Of a stretch of DNA of 19,755 nucleotides, positions 6,648 to 13,723 are shown in pieces. Made by a program: the position numbers and the translations under genes. The stretch lies in contig JAFABA010000014.1 in the NCBI GenBank assembly GCA_023426265.1, forward strand, positions 1-19,755, given 5' to 3'. The stretch's first letter is position 1. Each line of letters starts with the position of its first letter. The notes beneath the pieces were generated by a model. The model saw only the letters and a program-made list of their open reading frames with translations, made no database searches and was not told the origin of the DNA. This DNA is from Bacillota bacterium. Its GTDB lineage: Bacteria > Bacillota > Clostridia > Christensenellales > CAG-138.

Positions 6648-7664
6648 TCAGGAATCGCCTTCCGGCTCTGACAAATCGGTGACCGGCTCGCGGTACGCAT
6701 CGTAAAAGCTCTGCAGTTGCCCATCCGCATACAGAAGCTTTTCGGTATGGGCTACGGCAGGGAGCGCGCCAAGCGAGGTGAGCTTCGCCTGCGAATTCGG
6801 TTCCAGCAAGAGCTGCAAAAAAGCCTGCCCGTGGTCGAAATATCCGCCCGAAGCGTTTTTATCCACGCCCAGGTACTGCACAAGGTCGGTGTATCCGCCC
6901 AGCGGCATAGCGTCAAACGTAAAACCGCCGGTAGCCATTTTGCGCGTCAGGTCCCCGAACGCCCGCGCGTCGCCGATCAAAAACGGCACCTGGCCCGCCT
7001 TAAAATCGCCGTCCTGCGCAAGCGTGCCTTTGAGCCACAAATGCTTCGCGATGTGCTCGGGTGCGCAGACCGCGCCGTAGCGCCCGGTAGAGCGTGCGTT
7101 CATCGCCGCCTGCAGCGTTTCACGCAGCACGTCCGGGTCGTTGGATTCCGGCCATGCGAGCCCCAGCTCCTGTATCAATACGGTATTGCCCAGCAGGAAA
7201 TAGCCGCTGTATAAAAACGGCAGCGCGCGCATTTCTTCCTCGGTTTTCAGCGGCGCGAGGTCGCCCGCAAAAGAGGGCGCGGAAATAAAAAGCGGCTTTA
7301 ATTCGTTTAAGTCCAGCCCGCCTGCGGGGAAGGACCACAGATGCGGCCGTTCCCCGCGCGAGAGGCGCTCCGTAACGGCCTCGGGGGAAAGGCCGAGCAC
7401 CTCGATATAAATGCCCTTGTGTTCCCGCTCGTACTTGGCGGCGATGCTTTCAATATAGGCGGTGACGCTGCCCTGCGCGGGTTTGAAGCCCACCACATGC
7501 CAGAGTGTGATGACCCCGCTCCAATCCTCCCGCTCGCCCGCCAGCCATTCCTTATAATAATCATGGCCCAGCGCCTGCAGCAGCCGCGGCGGGGAAAGAA
7601 CCAAAAAAGCAATGAGCGCCACGGCCACAATGACGCGCAGCGTAATGACGGCGCCCTTGAACAT
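6648..7664 (-). CDS. Membrane-anchored extracellular solute-binding-like protein
   Basis: A 338-residue protein resembling bacterial family 1 (sugar-type) solute-binding proteins of ABC transporters. Residues 1-28 are a hydrophobic signal or anchor segment without a lipobox cysteine, so it is either cleaved or kept as a membrane anchor. Then come VITLWHVVGFKPAQG, a typical mature start of such proteins, SIAAKYEREHKGIYIEVLGL (an alpha/beta unit), and FLYSGYFLLGNTVLIQELGL, matching the region where family members describe the chosen ligand lobe. No permease or ATPase gene is adjacent, so its partner and ligand are unknown. I prefer ATG at 7664, preceded by GGGGGA, over the in-frame TTG at 7685, which has no ribosome binding site. 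Family assignment is moderate; ligand is not assignable. Confidence 0.65.
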   Translation of the reverse strand: MFKGAVITLRVIVAVALIAFLVLSPPRLLQALGHDYYKEWLAGEREDWSGVITLWHVVGFKPAQGSVTAYIESIAAKYEREHKGIYIEVLGLSPEAVTERLSRGERPHLWSFPAGGLDLNELKPLFISAPSFAGDLAPLKTEEEMRALPFLYSGYFLLGNTVLIQELGLAWPESNDPDVLRETLQAAMNARSTGRYGAVCAPEHIAKHLWLKGTLAQDGDFKAGQVPFLIGDARAFGDLTRKMATGGFTFDAMPLGGYTDLVQYLGVDKNASGGYFDHGQAFLQLLLEPNSQAKLTSLGALPAVAHTEKLLYADGQLQSFYDAYREPVTDLSEPEGDS

Positions 7665-7910
7665 GCGTCCCCCAATCCCGCCCAAAAACGGCGGCGTGAA
7701 GAATGGAATAAACCTCTTATTCCCTATTCACGCGCTGCTGCATTTAGAGCAACTTTTTAATCTAACCGGTGTCTATGCGTATCTTTTCCCGTCCCGCGTT
7801 GCCTCAGCTACGCAGCGCAGCGCCGCTATGCGGCGCCTCTTCGGCTTAGCGGGCGGCAAAATCTTTCGCATATTCATATTCACCAGCTATCTTTTCGTCA
7901 GCTGCTCTGT
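7665..7910. other. Intergenic spacer with short repeats between spoIIE and the solute-binding-like gene
   Basis: No gene is recognisable. A perfect GCGCCGC-TAT-GCGGCGC hairpin lies at 7820-7836. The nonamer TATCTTTTC occurs at 7780-7788 and 7888-7896, bracketing a GC-rich block. GAATGGAATAA and its near-complement TTATTCCCTATTC lie at about 7701-7731. No T-run terminator follows spoIIE, so read-through into the downstream gene is possible. The layout suggests a small inserted repeat, but this is not proven. Confidence 0.35.
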
Positions 7911-10196
7911 TCACGCCAGCCGGACCACCATCACCGTCATATCGTCTTCCGCGCCATGGTCCCGCGCGGCGTACAAAAGCGCGCGGGCCGCGTCCTCGCA
8001 GGTGTTCGCCCCGCCCACGCAGGAAAGAATCTCCGCTTCCGTATCCTCGGCCAGGGCATCGAGCGCGCCGTCGGTCAAAAGCACCACTGCGTCGTTGCGC
8101 CTTAGTGTGGCGGTGTGCACGGCGGGGGCGGCTTCGTCAAGTATGCCCGCGGGGAGCGCCTCCGCGTATACGGTATGCACGCGCCCTTCGCGCAGCACAA
8201 AGCTCGGCTGCGCGCCGAATTTGATAAACTCCGTTTCTCCTGTCCCAAGGTCGATGTGCAGCGCGTCCACGGTTGCGTACATTTCCGCCTCGTTCTGCTG
8301 CATCAGCATGCGGTTGACGCATTCGAGCGCCGCGTCCCGCTCAAAACCCGCCTGGTACAGGCGCAGCAAAAGCGAAAGCGTGCGCGCGCTTTCCTCCCGC
8401 GCGGCAGGGCCGCTCCCCATGCCGTCTGAAAGCGCGTACAGCGCTCGGCCGCTGGGCAGCCGTGCTTCCGCCGTGCTGTCCCCGCTGACGGGGCTCTGGT
8501 GCATGGGTAAAGTCGCCGCAGCCATGCTGGCCTTGAGCTTCCGCGCCTGTTCAAATTCCAGCACCGTTCCGCGTCTCTCCCTGCGCTCGGTTAAAAGGCG
8601 CATGGGCGCGTCCAACGCACGGGAGACGGCTTCCTCCCACTGGATGGCCTGGCGCGGCGTGCTTTCTATGGGCTTGATCTGCGCGAACAGCGCGCCGTGG
8701 CGCTTTTGCACCAGTGCCCCGCGCAGGGCGTAGCCGTCGCGGGTCATACGGCGCATCAATGTATTCGCGGCGCCTTCCGCCGGCCACTCCGCCTGGGAGA
8801 CATCGGCGGCGATTCGCTGCATGACGCGGGAAACCCCTTTCAACTGCCTGTGGGCGAAGGCATGGCGGGAGGCCGCGCGGTGCAGTTCCATGCAGCGCGT
8901 GCGGTAGTTTTCCTGCGCCTGGAGCGCCGCCGCAGCAAGCGGTGCGGTGCGCGGGCATTCGGGCGGGAAGGGCTTTACCGCGCGCGGGCGCAGCCCCTGC
9001 GCCGCGGCGGGCAGCATGGCGGTAAGCGCCTCCATGGCGGCGTCCTTGTCCTTCCAGCACGCGCCGCGGCAGTTGCAGTCTGCGCACACATGCATGGCGG
9101 CGCGTATCATTTCGGTCTGTTCCTGCATGAGCGTATAGGTCCAAACGGGATCCTCGGGAAACAGGGAAGAAATCTGATCTACGGTGGAGGCGGTGCGCGT
9201 AATATCCTCCGCCGTACGGGATTGCAGGGAAAGTAGCGCCGCACGCGCCGTCCGTTCTTCGCGTGCGCCGGCGTCCACCACGGCGCGAAGCGTCAGCAGC
9301 ATGGGCTTGGGGAGGATGAGCAGCAGGACCGCGGCGGGCACAAAATTCACCATGCCCACCTGCATTCCTGAAACGCTGCCGTATACGTCCGTCACCGCGC
9401 AGGCGACGCCGAACCCCGCGACGATGCCCCACATGCCCATGCTGCGGCAGAATACCCCCGCGAGCGTACACACCGCGAGGTTCGCCAAAAGCAAAGGCTG
9501 CGCTTTGCCGCCCAAAACCAGCATCCCGCCTAAGACCACGGCGGCGGCCACGGCGGGCAGACCCTTGGCGTATGCAATAAACATCGCAGACCATGCGGCC
9601 ACAACCACCCCCAGCGAAAACGCATAGAGCGCGGCGTCCGATACAGAAAGCGACAAAGCGCCCAACAGCATGCAAAGGGAAATCTGCTCCTCCTCGCGCA
9701 GCGTGTTGCGTATGGAAATCGCCCGGAGCGCGCGTATGCCGTTCTGGAACGCGACGCATAAAAGCAATGTAAGCGCAAGGTTCGCCAAACCCCGTAGGGC
9801 ATCCGCCCCGCTGCCCATATAGAACAGCGGCAGCAGCAAAATCTCGGTTGCGGTGAGCAAAAACAGCTTGTCCTGCCGCCTTGCGTGTCTTTTCCACAGG
9901 CGGTAGAACGTGCTAAGCCCCAGGTAGAGCGCAGTTCCCACAAGCGCCGGGTACCCGACTTCTCCCGCCAGCAGGGAACCGATCATCGCCCCGGCAAACG
10001 GATAGTATACGTTTTGCCCCGCGATATCCATGGCCGCCACAAACGCTATGCCAAAGGGGAGGAGCAGCCGGAACAGCTCCACACGCCCCAGCAGAAGCGC
10101 GAGCACGAACGTCGCGGCTTCTATTAAAAATGCGCGGCGGCGGATATAGGGAAGCACGGTGTTGAGGAAGGGGGCGAGTATGCGCTGACTTTCCAC
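7911..10196 (-). CDS. spoIIE: Stage II sporulation protein E (PP2C-type phosphatase)
   Basis: SpoIIE dephosphorylates the anti-anti-sigma factor SpoIIAA, releasing sigma F in the forespore, and associates with the polar septum. The 761-residue protein has a multi-pass membrane region (about residues 20-305) and a central regulatory domain with a cysteine motif (CADCNCRGACW, about residue 365). A C-terminal PP2C domain carries the metal aspartates in SDGMGSG (about 585), LLTDGALDAL (about 705) and DDMTVMVV (about 750). Length is slightly below B. subtilis SpoIIE (827). I place the start at GTG 10196: GGGAGG lies eight bases upstream, and a longer frame to 10289 has no such site. It is a single gene with a candidate Spo0A-type promoter, and it implies an endospore former. 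Confidence 0.95.
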   Translation of the reverse strand: MESQRILAPFLNTVLPYIRRRAFLIEAATFVLALLLGRVELFRLLLPFGIAFVAAMDIAGQNVYYPFAGAMIGSLLAGEVGYPALVGTALYLGLSTFYRLWKRHARRQDKLFLLTATEILLLPLFYMGSGADALRGLANLALTLLLCVAFQNGIRALRAISIRNTLREEEQISLCMLLGALSLSVSDAALYAFSLGVVVAAWSAMFIAYAKGLPAVAAAVVLGGMLVLGGKAQPLLLANLAVCTLAGVFCRSMGMWGIVAGFGVACAVTDVYGSVSGMQVGMVNFVPAAVLLLILPKPMLLTLRAVVDAGAREERTARAALLSLQSRTAEDITRTASTVDQISSLFPEDPVWTYTLMQEQTEMIRAAMHVCADCNCRGACWKDKDAAMEALTAMLPAAAQGLRPRAVKPFPPECPRTAPLAAAALQAQENYRTRCMELHRAASRHAFAHRQLKGVSRVMQRIAADVSQAEWPAEGAANTLMRRMTRDGYALRGALVQKRHGALFAQIKPIESTPRQAIQWEEAVSRALDAPMRLLTERRERRGTVLEFEQARKLKASMAAATLPMHQSPVSGDSTAEARLPSGRALYALSDGMGSGPAAREESARTLSLLLRLYQAGFERDAALECVNRMLMQQNEAEMYATVDALHIDLGTGETEFIKFGAQPSFVLREGRVHTVYAEALPAGILDEAAPAVHTATLRRNDAVVLLTDGALDALAEDTEAEILSCVGGANTCEDAARALLYAARDHGAEDDMTVMVVRLA

Positions 10197-10228
10197 AGGA
10201 GACACCTCCCAGATAGGAATGTCAATTG

Positions 10229-10262
10229 AGCATATCGCCTTTAAACTGTGAACATTGTCGCA
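10229..10262 (-). promoter_or_regulatory. Candidate Spo0A-controlled promoter of spoIIE with 21-base spacer
   Basis: On the minus strand GCGACA (-35-like, 10256-10261), exactly 21 bases and TATGCT (-10-like, 10229-10234). On the plus strand 10256-10262 reads TGTCGCA, one mismatch from the Spo0A box TGTCGAA, overlapping the -35. B. subtilis spoIIE and spoIIG use sigma-A promoters with abnormally long spacers and overlapping 0A boxes, which this arrangement resembles. Only one clear box is visible. Confidence 0.45.
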
Positions 10263-10468
10263 CCGGTGCGCATATTTCAAGCAAATCATCCGGCAAAAGG
10301 GACGGCTTTATCCCCCCATTCGCGTTCAAACGGCAGGGGGTTACAGGGATGGGCACGATCCCTCCCGCGGGATTTGCGGAATTTTTGCGCTCCCCCGGAA
10401 AGTTTTTTATGGGCGCTTCATTAGGCGGAGTCCGTTCGCCTGCCCAAATGCGCTAAGATAATTTGCCA

Positions 10469-10497
10469 TTGCGCGGCGGGCGGTTGCATTGTACAAT
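10469..10497 (+). promoter_or_regulatory. Promoter of the SRP RNA gene
   Basis: TTGCGC (10469-10474), 17-base spacer and TACAAT (10492-10497), placing the start at about 10504, where the RNA's closing helix begins. The DNA from 10263 to 10465 between the spoIIE promoter and this one holds no recognisable gene or RNA; a short palindrome GCACCGGTGC lies at its left end. Confidence 0.7.
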
Positions 10498-10503
10498 AGC
10501 TGT

Positions 10504-10776
10504 ATGCCGCGCTAGGCGGGGAGATAGCGGTGCCCTGTACCTGCAATCCGCTACAGCAGGGCTAAATTCCATCCCCCGGCCAGAGCCTGTGGGGTACTGG
10601 TACCGGTAAGGGGCGTTGAGCGCCGGGCCCTGTGCAACCGATGGCTGTGAAACATGTCAGGTCCTGACGGAAGCAGCATTAAGCGGTATCACTCGGTGTG
10701 CCGCGGGTATGCCTGGCAGGAGTTACCTGCCGGGGTTCCGCCCGGAGGCGATTGGTCAAAGGATGGTGCGCGGCAA
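10504..10776 (+). ncRNA. ffs: Signal recognition particle RNA (large, Alu-containing type)
   Basis: RNA scaffold of the SRP, which binds Ffh and targets nascent membrane proteins. The Ffh-binding hairpin is at 10656-10676: GTCAGGTCC, apical UGAC, then GGAAGCAGC. Upstream, GGTGCCCTGTACCTGCAATC and GCTACAGCAGGGC (about 10529-10562) match the Alu-domain region of Bacillus scRNA. The 5' end TGCCGCGC (10505-10512) pairs with the 3' end GCGCGGCA (10768-10775), closing the molecule. The resulting ~272 nt equals the usual size in Firmicutes (271 in B. subtilis). The exact ends are inferred from the promoter and the closing helix. Confidence 0.95.
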
Positions 10777-10779
10777 ATA

Positions 10780-10809
10780 AAGGGCTGAGGCGATTGCCTC
10801 AGCCCTTTT
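10780..10809. terminator. Intrinsic terminator after SRP RNA
   Basis: A 10-bp perfect stem GGGCTGAGGC/GCCTCAGCCC (10782-10791 with 10796-10805), loop GATT, then TTTT on the plus strand. The complement has CCCTTTATTT, so it may also stop transcripts arriving from metY. Confidence 0.9.
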
Positions 10810-10900
10810 ATAACGCGTTTATTTTTGATGAACCGTATTTTCATAGCGGGGCGCTCCGCCGCCCTGCGCGTAAAAAACTGAGGAGCATCCATTCAAATTT

Positions 10901-10933
10901 GTCCAAACTGACGGCATGTACGTCAGTTTGGAC
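10901..10933. repeat. Perfect 13-bp inverted repeat downstream of metY
   Basis: GTCCAAACTGACG (10901-10913) and its exact complement (10921-10933) flank a 7-base loop. No T run follows on either strand, so it is not a standard terminator. It lies in a 220-base gene-free space between the SRP terminator and metY. Confidence 0.7.
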
Positions 10934-11000
10934 ACCTTGCGCAGCCGCCGGCCGCGTCCGCAGACGCAGGCAGGCTGCGGAAAACTCTGCCGCAGCAGTC

Positions 11001-11029
11001 TCGGGAAAATGACAGCGTCATTTTCCCGA
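11001..11029 (-). terminator. Hairpin just after the metY stop, possible operon end
   Basis: TCGGGAAAATGAC pairs perfectly with 11017-11029 across AGC, starting three bases past the metY stop codon. Its position suggests the 3' end of the operon transcript, but there is no U tract, so it may instead protect the mRNA end. Between this hairpin and the one at 10901-10933 lies GC-rich sequence with further weak pairings. Confidence 0.5.
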
Positions 11030-11032
11030 CAT

Positions 11033-12325
11033 TTACGCAAGCGCCTGTTCAAGATCCGCGATCAGGTCCTCTGCGTCCTCGATACCCACCGAAAGGCGTA
11101 GCGTGTCGTCGAACACGCCTGCGTTGTTCTTGGAGTCCTCGGGCAGGCCGTAATGCGTGGAGGTGGCGGGGTGGACGATGAGCGATTTCGCGTCCCCCAC
11201 GTTCACCATGTAGTCGAATATCCGCACGCGCGAAAGCGCGCGCTTCACGGCGTCGAGCCCGCCCTTGAGGCGCACAGCCAGTATCGCGCCCGCGCCTTTC
11301 GGAAAATACTTTTGCGCAAGCGCGTAGTAGGGGCTGTTGGGAAGCGAAGGGTAGGAAACCTCCAGCACGGCGGGATGCGTGCTCAAATATTCGGCGACTT
11401 TTTTCGCGTTTTGCACATGGCGCTCCATGCGCAGCGAAAGCGTTTCAAGGCCCTGGAGCAGGTAGAACGCGCTCATGGGCCCTAAGTGCCCGCCAAGCTC
11501 CGTCAGATAGCGGATGCGGAGCCGCCGCGTGAACAGCGCCTGCCTCAGGTTGGTCTCCTCGATCTTGCCCGTATATTCCCGATAGAACTCCTCCATCTGC
11601 GGGAATTTGCCGTTGAACCAGTTAAACCCGCCTTTTTCCACCACCAACCCGCTGATTGTCGTGCCGTGTCCGCCGATGTACTTGGTGGCGGAGTGGCAGA
11701 CGATATCCGCGCCGAACGCAAACGGGCGGAACAGGTACGGCGTGGCGAACGTGTTGTCTACCACCACTGGGATTCCCGCCTCGTGGGCGATCTTTGCGAT
11801 TTCCTCCATGTCTATGATGTTCATACCCGGGTTGCCGAGTGATTCCACATACAACGCTTTTGTTTTAGACGTAATTGCCTTGCGGTAATCGGAAAGCGAA
11901 TTGGGGTCCTCCACCCAGTTTGCGGTAATGCCGTAAGGGGGGAGGACTTTAGTTAAAAGCGTCGTACTGCCGCCGTAAAGCGTCTTTACGGCGGCGATCT
12001 CGTCGCCCGCCTGGGCGAGGTTCAAGAATGTATTGGAGATGCCGCTCATACCCGAGCTCATGGCGAGCGCTGCAATGCCGCCTTCCAAAAGCGCGATGCG
12101 TTTTTCCAGCACATCGTTGGTGGGGTTGCTGAAGCGGACATACGAATGCCCCTCCTCCTCATAGGCAAACAGGCGGCCGCACCGGTCGAAATCCCCCAGC
12201 TCAAAGGCGGCGGTCTGGTAAATGGGTACGGCTTTGGAGCGATGGTGCTCGGAGGGGTCGTACCCGCCGTGCAATTGCAGCGTGGTAAATCCAAGCGTTT
12301 TATCGTTGAATGCCTCGTAGCTCAT
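11033..12325 (-). CDS. metY: O-acetylhomoserine sulfhydrylase (aminocarboxypropyltransferase)
   Basis: PLP enzyme of the Cys/Met-metabolism family (430 residues, normal length). MetY joins O-acetylhomoserine with sulfide to form homocysteine; members can also take methanethiol to give methionine. The PLP lysine is Lys215 in HSATKYIGGHGTT. Other family marks are FTTLQLHGGYDP at the N-terminus, SYVRFSNPTNDVLEKRIA, SSGMSGISNTFL, VVVDNTFATPYLFRPF and the substrate-binding segment SLIVHPATSTHYGL. The ATG has GGGGAG just upstream and begins 14 bases after the permease stop, so it is the last gene of the transporter operon. Its presence there links the imported compound to sulfur metabolism (inference). 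No SAM riboswitch or T-box is visible in front of the operon. Confidence 0.95.
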   Translation of the reverse strand: MSYEAFNDKTLGFTTLQLHGGYDPSEHHRSKAVPIYQTAAFELGDFDRCGRLFAYEEEGHSYVRFSNPTNDVLEKRIALLEGGIAALAMSSGMSGISNTFLNLAQAGDEIAAVKTLYGGSTTLLTKVLPPYGITANWVEDPNSLSDYRKAITSKTKALYVESLGNPGMNIIDMEEIAKIAHEAGIPVVVDNTFATPYLFRPFAFGADIVCHSATKYIGGHGTTISGLVVEKGGFNWFNGKFPQMEEFYREYTGKIEETNLRQALFTRRLRIRYLTELGGHLGPMSAFYLLQGLETLSLRMERHVQNAKKVAEYLSTHPAVLEVSYPSLPNSPYYALAQKYFPKGAGAILAVRLKGGLDAVKRALSRVRIFDYMVNVGDAKSLIVHPATSTHYGLPEDSKNNAGVFDDTLRLSVGIEDAEDLIADLEQALA

Positions 12326-12339
12326 AAAACTCCCCTTAT

Positions 12340-12963
12340 TTAACCGATATTTTTCTTAAGCCGCTTTGCAAGGAATGCAAGCAGCTGGTTTGCCGCAATG
12401 ACCAATATGGATGAAAGGATGGCGCCCCACAGGATTTTTACGGTGTTGCCCGTACGCAGCCCGTCAAAAAGCAGCACGCCCAAACCGCCCGCGTTGATCG
12501 TGGCGGCGATGGTGGCGATGCCGATTGTGGAAACGATGGCGATCCGTATGCCCGCGAGTATTTCGGGCATGGCAAGCGGCAGGCGGATTTTGAAAAACAG
12601 CTGTGTCTCGTTCATCCCCATGCCTTTTGCCGCCTCCAATACGTGCGGGTTGATGGCGCGGAACCCCGCGAGTATGTTGCGGATGAGCAAAAACTGGTTG
12701 TAGAGCACCAGCACGAATATGGCCGTATCCTTCCCCAGCCCAAATACGGGAATGAGGAGCGCGAACAGCGCCAGGCTGGGGATGGAGTACATCACGGAAA
12801 AGAACCCCACCGTCGCCTGCGAAAGAAATTTTGAGCGCATGATGAACGCCGAAAGCAGGGAGGCAAGGAGGATCGAGATCAAAAGTGTGATCGCGGTGAT
12901 CTCCAGGTGCTCAAGCATTGGCTCGTAGAGCTTGTGCGGGTATTTGATCAGGAACTCAAACAT
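12340..12963 (-). CDS. opuCB: OpuC-type ABC transporter permease (second)
   Basis: Inner-membrane permease (207 residues) of the quaternary-amine uptake family, with about five to six membrane segments (ITLLISILLASLL, LALFALLIPVFGL, IFVLVLYNQFLLI). The conserved cytoplasmic ATPase-docking loop reads EAAKGMGMNETQLFFKIRLP. The ATG at 12963 overlaps the ATPase stop (TATGTTTGA), has GGGAGG nine bases upstream and matches the usual start of the family; the longer frame to 13017 lies inside the ATPase gene. It pairs with the permease at 15594-16232 in a heterodimeric pore. The symbol is by order and similarity only. Confidence 0.9.
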   Translation of the reverse strand: MFEFLIKYPHKLYEPMLEHLEITAITLLISILLASLLSAFIMRSKFLSQATVGFFSVMYSIPSLALFALLIPVFGLGKDTAIFVLVLYNQFLLIRNILAGFRAINPHVLEAAKGMGMNETQLFFKIRLPLAMPEILAGIRIAIVSTIGIATIAATINAGGLGVLLFDGLRTGNTVKILWGAILSSILVIAANQLLAFLAKRLKKNIG

Positions 12964-13723
12964 AGTATTCCGCCTCCCAGCGCTGCTCCAGGGCGGAATG
13001 AAGGAGCTTTTCCACAAACGCGTTGGCCGGATTCTTCCGGATGGCTTCAGGCGTATCCAGTTGCTGCACCTGCCCGCCGTCCATGATCAGCACGCGGGTG
13101 CCGAGGTGGAACGCCTCATTCACGTCATGCGTCACAAATAGGAACGTCTTTTTATATTTGGCGTGGATGCGCTTCAATTCATTTTGCAGGTTGCCGCGGG
13201 TAATGGCGTCTATTGCGCCGAACGGCTCGTCTAAAAGCATCAGCTGCGGCTCCGCGGCAAGCGCGCGGGCAAGCCCCACGCGCTGCTGCTGCCCGCCGGA
13301 AAGCTCTATTGGATACCGCTTTTTGAATTCGGCCGGGTCAAGCTCCACCAGCTCCAGCAGCTCGTCGATGCGATGATTGATGCGCGCTTTTTCCCAGCCT
13401 AAAATTTTCGGCACGGTGGCGATGTTCTCCGCGATCGTCATGTGCGGAAAAAGCCCCACCTGCTGGATGACGTAGCCGATCTTTCGTCTAAGCGCCACCG
13501 GGTCGAGCGACTTCACCGGCTCATTGAAAAACAGGATTTCCCCGCTGTCCGGCTCGTACAGGCGGTTCACCAGCTTGATGACGGTTGTTTTTCCGCAGCC
13601 GGACGTCCCCAATATGGTGACGATCTCGCCCTCCTCGATGGAGAGGCTCACGTTCGAGATGGCGTCGTATGTCGCTTTGGGGAATCGCTTGGTGACGGAT
13701 TTGAATGTAACCGCAATGCTCAT
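12956..13723 (-). CDS. opuCA: OpuC-type ABC transporter ATPase lacking CBS domains
   Basis: Nucleotide-binding subunit (255 residues) powering import. Walker A GTSGCGKTT is at residues 39-47, followed by the Q-loop in YVIQQVGLF, signature LSGGQQQR, Walker B LMLLDEPFGAID and the H-loop FVTHDVNEA. These are close to OpuCA/ProV-type ATPases. B. subtilis OpuCA is about 380 residues because of a C-terminal CBS pair, used for osmotic or nucleotide sensing in this family. Here the protein ends at EQRWEAEYYV and the pair is missing, with the permease start overlapping the stop. The ATG at 13723 overlaps the previous stop (ATGA), with GGGAGAGA just before it; the longer frame to 13987 lies within the upstream gene. 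Confidence 0.92.
   Translation of the reverse strand: MSIAVTFKSVTKRFPKATYDAISNVSLSIEEGEIVTILGTSGCGKTTVIKLVNRLYEPDSGEILFFNEPVKSLDPVALRRKIGYVIQQVGLFPHMTIAENIATVPKILGWEKARINHRIDELLELVELDPAEFKKRYPIELSGGQQQRVGLARALAAEPQLMLLDEPFGAIDAITRGNLQNELKRIHAKYKKTFLFVTHDVNEAFHLGTRVLIMDGGQVQQLDTPEAIRKNPANAFVEKLLHSALEQRWEAEYYV

Noticed and set aside
8551..9897. 448-codon minus frame inside spoIIE
   Set aside because: It is an alternative frame of spoIIE with Arg/Gly/Ala-biased composition; the SpoIIE frame covers it completely.
10698..11012. 104-codon plus frame over the SRP RNA 3' half and beyond
   Set aside because: It overlaps the SRP RNA and passes through its terminator; composition is not protein-like.
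12964..13017. Longer start for the second permease
   Set aside because: The extra 18 codons lie inside the ATPase gene, and GGGAGG points to the ATG at 12963.
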